From Pseudomonadota bacterium (GTDB taxonomy: Bacteria; Pseudomonadota; Gammaproteobacteria; Burkholderiales; Burkholderiaceae_C), in contig JAFECV010000064.1 of the NCBI GenBank assembly GCA_018241985.1, forward strand, positions 1 through 8,945: 8,945 bases of DNA, given 5' to 3'. The notes under the pieces were generated by a model that did no database searches, had not been told where the DNA came from, and saw only the letters and a program-made list of their open reading frames with translations. Shown here piece after piece: positions 5,395 to 8,945 of this stretch; the first letter of the stretch is position 1; every line of letters begins with the position of its first letter. The translations under genes were made by a program, and so were the position numbers.

Positions 5395-7569
5395 ATGGAA
5401 TCGATCGTGAAGCAATCGGTGTACCTGATCACCAACATGGACTGCCCGACCGAGGAGGCGCTGATCCGCAAGCGCCTCGCCAGGGTGCCGGGCGTCGAGC
5501 GGCTGGCGTTCGACCTGTTCGCGCGCCGGCTCACGGTGAATCACACGCTGGGCGACGAGCAGCCCATCGTCGGCGCGCTGCGCGAAATCGGCATGGATCC
5601 CGCGCCGGCACGAGGGCCGGGCGCAGCAGGGCACGCGCAGGGCCACGACCACGACCACGACCACGCCGACGGCGAGCACGGGGTCGCGCGGCGCACCTGG
5701 GTGCTGATGACGGTGGCGGGCCTGGCCGCCTTGGGTTCCGAGGCGCTGGCCTGGAGCGGCGCGTCCGAGCGCTCGCCGGCGGTGATCGCGCTCGCCGTGC
5801 TGGCGATGCTGGCTGCGGGCCTGCCCACGCTGCGCAAGGGCTGGATCGCGCTGCGCAGCTTCACGCTCAACATCAACTTCCTGATGAGCGTCGCGGTGCT
5901 CGGCGCGGCCGCGATCGGGCAATGGCCCGAGGCCGCGATGGTGCTGGTCCTGTTCTCGCTGGCCGAGCTGATCGAGAGCCTGTCGCTGCAGCGCGCCGGC
6001 GATGCGATCCGCAGCCTGCTCGCGCTCGCGCCGCAGACGGCGACGGTCCGCCTGCCCGGCGGCGAGTGGCGCGAGATCGACGCCGCCGAAGTCCAGCCGG
6101 GACAGACCGTCCGGGTGCGCCCCGGCGAACGCATCGCGCTCGACGGCGTGGTCGTCTCGGGTGCGAGCTCGGTGAACCAGGCGCCGATCACCGGCGAGAG
6201 CCTGCCGGTGGACAAGGGCGCGGGCGACGCGGTGTTCGCGGGCACGGTCAACGAGCGCGGCAGCTTCGAATTCCGCGTCACCGCCGGCGCGACCGACACG
6301 ACGCTGGCGCACATCATCCGTTCGGTGCACGAGGCCCAGAGCCGGCGCGCGCCGGTGCAGCGCTTCGTCGACCGGTTCGCGCGCCGCTACACCCCGGCGG
6401 TGGTCGCGGTCGCGGCGCTGGTCGCGGTGCTGCCGCCGCTGCTGCTCGCGGTGCCGTTCGCGGCTTCGCTGTACAAGGCGCTGGTGCTGCTGGTGATTGC
6501 CTGCCCCTGTGCGCTGGTGATCTCGACGCCGGTCACGATCGTCAGCGCGCTCGCGGCGGCGGCGCGCGGCGGGATCCTGATCAAGGGCGGCGTGCACCTG
6601 GAAAACGGCCGCCTGCTGAAGGCCGTCGCGATCGACAAGACCGGCACGCTGACACACGGCCGGCCGGTGCTGACCGACGTGGTCGCGCTCGCGGGCCGGC
6701 CGCAGGGCGAACTGCTGCAGATCGCGGCCAGCATCGACGTGCACTCCGAGCACCCGGTGGCGGCGGCGATCGTCGCCGGCTGGCAGGACGGTGCGGATCG
6801 GCCGCTCTGCGCAGCGAGCTCGTTCGAGGCGCTGGCCGGCCGGGGGGCGAAGGCCGTGCTGGGCGGCCGCCCGTACCACCTCGGCAACCACAGGCTGATC
6901 GAGGAGCTCGGTCTTTGCAGTCGCGAGATCGAAGCGGTGCTCGAGGGCCTGGAACGACAGGGGAAGACCGCGGTCGTGCTGGCATGTGGGCAGGAGCCGC
7001 TGGCCGTGTTCGGCATCGCCGACACGCTGCGCGGCCATGGCTTTGATGCGGTGCGCGCCCTGCGCGCGCGGGGCGTGCACGTGGCGATGCTGACCGGCGA
7101 CAACGAGGTCACCGCGCGCGCGATCGCAACCCAGGTCGGCATCGCCGAGGTGCGGGCCAACCTGCTGCCGCAGGACAAGCTCGCCGCGATCGACGCGCTG
7201 CGCGAGCGTCACGGCGCCGTCGCGATGGTCGGCGACGGCATCAACGACGCGCCGGCGCTGGCGCGGGCGACGATCGGCTTCGCGATGGGCGCGGCCGGCA
7301 CCGACGCCGCGATCGAGGCCGCCGACGTCGCGCTGATGGACGACGACCTGCGCAAGCTCCCGCGTTTCATCGACCTGTCGCGCCGCACCTGGCGCGTGCT
7401 GTGGCAGAACATCGCGATCGCGCTCGGCATCAAGGCCGTGTTCTTCGCGCTCGCGCTGGCCGGCGCGGCGACGCTGTGGATGGCGGTGTTCGCCGACGTG
7501 GGCGCGAGCCTGATCGTCGTCGCGAATGGGTTGCGGCTGCTGGGCGAGCCCGGGCGGCACGGCGACTGA
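5395..7569 (+). CDS. cadA: P1B-type heavy-metal efflux ATPase (Cd/Zn/Pb), CadA/ZntA family
   Basis: This 724-residue inner-membrane pump uses ATP to export divalent soft metals from the cytoplasm. It has an N-terminal heavy-metal domain with MDCPTEE (C17), a His/Asp-rich stretch at residues 80-95 (HDHDHDHADGEH), and paired membrane helices at about 102-145 and 162-197. The actuator motif TGES is at 266-269, helices lie at about 333-353 and 360-384 with the ion-site CPC at 370-372, the phosphorylated Asp is D414 (DKTGTLT), the nucleotide-domain HP is H453-P454, and GDGINDAP begins at 613. Two final helices include D701 (FADVGAS), matching the ZntA metal-site Asp; CPC plus this Asp indicates the Zn/Cd/Pb group rather than Cu. 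GAAG at 5385-5388 is the likely ribosome binding site. A GTG at 5407 is a less likely start. It is divergent from its regulator. Which metal matters most is not settled by sequence. Confidence 0.95.
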   Translation: MESIVKQSVYLITNMDCPTEEALIRKRLARVPGVERLAFDLFARRLTVNHTLGDEQPIVGALREIGMDPAPARGPGAAGHAQGHDHDHDHADGEHGVARRTWVLMTVAGLAALGSEALAWSGASERSPAVIALAVLAMLAAGLPTLRKGWIALRSFTLNINFLMSVAVLGAAAIGQWPEAAMVLVLFSLAELIESLSLQRAGDAIRSLLALAPQTATVRLPGGEWREIDAAEVQPGQTVRVRPGERIALDGVVVSGASSVNQAPITGESLPVDKGAGDAVFAGTVNERGSFEFRVTAGATDTTLAHIIRSVHEAQSRRAPVQRFVDRFARRYTPAVVAVAALVAVLPPLLLAVPFAASLYKALVLLVIACPCALVISTPVTIVSALAAAARGGILIKGGVHLENGRLLKAVAIDKTGTLTHGRPVLTDVVALAGRPQGELLQIAASIDVHSEHPVAAAIVAGWQDGADRPLCAASSFEALAGRGAKAVLGGRPYHLGNHRLIEELGLCSREIEAVLEGLERQGKTAVVLACGQEPLAVFGIADTLRGHGFDAVRALRARGVHVAMLTGDNEVTARAIATQVGIAEVRANLLPQDKLAAIDALRERHGAVAMVGDGINDAPALARATIGFAMGAAGTDAAIEAADVALMDDDLRKLPRFIDLSRRTWRVLWQNIAIALGIKAVFFALALAGAATLWMAVFADVGASLIVVANGLRLLGEPGRHGD

Positions 7570-7665
7570 ACGCGTGAGCCTGCGCAGCACGCAGCCACGC
7601 GCGTTGCGGACGGCGCGGCATTCGCGCCCGCGGCGCCTTGCGTGTACGCTCGCCGATGACTCGCC

Positions 7666-8622
7666 TTGGCCGTTCGATCCAACACCAGAAAGTCCGCGAT
7701 CTTGGAACCACGCCGCCGCGGGACCGCAGCAGTCCCCTCGCATTCCCTCCCGAAAACCCGGCCGCCGCGCGCCAAGTCCGGAGCCGGCGACGACACCGCG
7801 CCGGCTGACGCACCGCGGCGTCAGCGCCGCATCCAGTCGATCGACGTCGGCATGCGCGTGCTGCAGGCGCTGACCGAACGGCGCCGCCCGCTGCCGCTCA
7901 AGGACCTCGCGCAGCTGGCCGGCATGCCGCCGGGCCAGGCGCATCCGTACCTGGTCAGCTTCATGGCGGCGGGCATGGTCAAGCAAAGCCCGCTCACCGG
8001 GCACTACGAGCTGGGCCCGGCGGCGCTGCAGATGGGCCTGGCCGCGCTGCAGCAGCTCGACCCGCTGACCGAGGCCAGCCAGGAGGCCGCGCTGCTGTGC
8101 GACCAGGCCGACCTGAGCGTGGCGCTTTGCGTCTGGGGCCACCTCGGACCCACGGTGGTGCGGCTGGACGAGCCGCGCTATCCGCTGCACGTGAACCTGC
8201 GCGTGGGCACGGTGATGTCGGTGTTCAACACCATCACCGGACGGGTGTTCGCCGCCTACCTGCCCGAGAAGATGGTGCGCTCGGTGCTCGAGGACGAACA
8301 CCGCCGCGTGGTCGGCGGCAGCTCCGCCGTGTTCGACACCCCCGAGGTGCAGCGGATGCTGGCCGAGATCCGCGCGGCCGGCATGGGGCGCGGCCTGTCG
8401 ACGCCGCAGCCCGGGGTCAACACCTTGAGCGCGCCGGTGTTCGACGCCCAGGCCAAGATCGCGCTGGTGATCACGGTGTTCGGCCCGCAGGGCTTCTTCG
8501 ACGCGGAAATCGACGGCCCGGCCGGGCACCTGCTGCGCGAGCACGCCGGCCGGGTCTCGTACCGGCTGGGCTTCAAGCCGGCCGTCGCAAATTTAAACAA
8601 TGACAAATTAATTGACGAATAA
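7666..8622 (+). CDS. IclR-family transcriptional regulator
   Basis: The protein has the two IclR parts: an N-terminal winged HTH (RRIQSIDVGMRVLQALTE, then LPLKDLAQLAGMPPGQAHPYLVSFMAAGMV) and a C-terminal GAF-like effector domain (GPTVVRLDE, VGTVMSVFNTITGRVFAAYLPE, GVNTLSAPVFDAQAKIALVITVFGP). About 50 residues rich in Arg, Pro and Ala precede the HTH when translation starts at TTG 7666. A second TTG at 7702 has AGAAAG nine bases upstream and may be the real start; no in-frame ATG occurs before 7852, which is inside the HTH. So the 5' boundary is uncertain. IclR proteins bind small aromatic or organic acids and usually control a neighbouring catabolic gene; here the MBL-fold gene 57 bases downstream is the obvious candidate. 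The last codons (NLNNDKLIDE) are AT-rich, unlike the rest of the gene, and overlap a candidate promoter. Ligand unknown. Confidence 0.88.
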   Translation: MAVRSNTRKSAILEPRRRGTAAVPSHSLPKTRPPRAKSGAGDDTAPADAPRRQRRIQSIDVGMRVLQALTERRRPLPLKDLAQLAGMPPGQAHPYLVSFMAAGMVKQSPLTGHYELGPAALQMGLAALQQLDPLTEASQEAALLCDQADLSVALCVWGHLGPTVVRLDEPRYPLHVNLRVGTVMSVFNTITGRVFAAYLPEKMVRSVLEDEHRRVVGGSSAVFDTPEVQRMLAEIRAAGMGRGLSTPQPGVNTLSAPVFDAQAKIALVITVFGPQGFFDAEIDGPAGHLLREHAGRVSYRLGFKPAVANLNNDKLIDE

Positions 8623-8640
8623 CTAATTCCATCGGACAAT
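8612..8640 (+). promoter_or_regulatory. Candidate promoter for the MBL-fold gene
   Basis: TTGACG (8612-8617) and GACAAT (8635-8640) are separated by 17 bases and match the sigma-70 boxes at 5 and 4 of 6 positions. They sit in the only clearly AT-rich stretch of the window (about 8589-8640). The -35 box lies within the last codons of the IclR gene, and a short inverted repeat (AATTA ... TAATT) in the same stretch could be a regulator site, though it is too short to claim. Confidence 0.5.
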
Positions 8641-8679
8641 CACGGCACCCACGAAACGCCGAAGACACTGGAGCCCGCC

Positions 8680-8945
8680 ATGACCGCCAAGAAATTCGCC
8701 TCCCAGGCCGACCTCGAAGAGAAGAAGATCAGCTGGGACAAGCTGAGTGACAACGCCTACGCCTACACCGCCGAAGGCGACCCGAACACCGGCGTGATCA
8801 TCGGCGACGACGGCTGCATGATCATCGACGCCACCGCCACCCCCGTGGCCGCGCAGGGCGTGATCCGGAAGATCCGCGAGATCACCGACAAGCCGATCAA
8901 GTACGTGGTGCTGACCCACTACCACGCGGTGCGCGTGCTGGGTGC
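8680..8945 (+). CDS. MBL-fold metallo-hydrolase-like protein, 3' part missing
   Basis: The first 88 residues are visible before the window ends, with no stop. They show the start of a metallo-beta-lactamase fold: a strand pair around NAYAYTAEGDPNTGVIIGDDGCMIIDATATP (residues 25-55), helix VAAQGVIRKIREITDKP, and the strand KYVVLTHYH leading to the metal-binding loop. In that loop the usual HxHxDH is HYHAVR (H80, H82, then V84 and R85), so the Asp and third His are absent. I recall related betaproteobacterial proteins with the same THYHAVRVLGA sequence, which would make it a family trait rather than an error. The start at 8680 has TGGAG at about 8669-8673. It follows the IclR gene in the same direction and is probably its target. 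The substrate is unknown. Confidence 0.85.
   Translation, partial: MTAKKFASQADLEEKKISWDKLSDNAYAYTAEGDPNTGVIIGDDGCMIIDATATPVAAQGVIRKIREITDKPIKYVVLTHYHAVRVLG

Noticed and set aside
5362..8544. Open frame of over 1000 codons on the minus strand opposite the ATPase and IclR genes
   Set aside because: It mirrors the GC-ending codons of two well-supported genes, is full of Arg/His/Gln/Ala, shows no domain, and spans two unrelated genes and the gap between them.
8606..8628. AATTA ... TAATT inverted repeat as an IclR operator
   Set aside because: Five-base arms in an AT-rich stretch are expected by chance; not enough to claim a site.

Overview
The window is very GC-rich, with GC-ending codons in almost every gene. 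Its proteins closely resemble betaproteobacterial families. A Comamonadaceae-type dispersed repeat upstream of ubiD points to Burkholderiales, probably Comamonadaceae; this placement rests on remembered family resemblance, not a search. Seven genes and the start of an eighth fill nearly all the space, and no stretch over 300 bases lacks a gene. I see no tRNA, rRNA, CRISPR array or transposase.

Region 1 (1-3377, + strand) is a ubiquinone operon: the 3' part of ubiV, then ubiT, ubiX and ubiD. UbiV is half of the Fe-S UbiU-UbiV system that hydroxylates the quinone ring without oxygen, and UbiT is its SCP2-domain lipid-binding partner. UbiX makes prenylated FMN, which UbiD uses to decarboxylate the polyprenyl-hydroxybenzoate intermediate. 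The cluster therefore joins oxygen-independent hydroxylation to the decarboxylation step, suggesting a host that makes ubiquinone under low oxygen or anoxia. A degenerate dispersed repeat separates ubiX from ubiD.

Region 2 (3453-4828, + strand) is a D-serine dehydratase gene, dsdA, without visible dsdC or dsdX neighbours. Its last 22 codons and stop lie inside a sharply bounded imperfect palindrome of about 107 bp (4722-4828), the most unusual non-coding structure here.

Region 3 (4845-7569) is a divergent heavy-metal resistance pair: a MerR-family CadR/PbrR-like regulator on the - strand and a P1B-type Cd/Zn/Pb efflux ATPase on the + strand. Between them is a MerR-type promoter with a 19-bp spacer and a dyad operator.

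Region 4 (7666-8945, + strand) is an IclR-family regulator followed by a metallo-beta-lactamase-fold gene cut by the window end. A candidate promoter for the second gene overlaps the AT-rich 3' end of the regulator. The MBL protein has HYHAVR where HxHxDH is usual, so two metal ligands are replaced.

I did not find a clearly new multi-gene system. The best leads are the palindrome fused to dsdA, the atypical MBL protein next to IclR, and the ubiVT-ubiX-ubiD arrangement.
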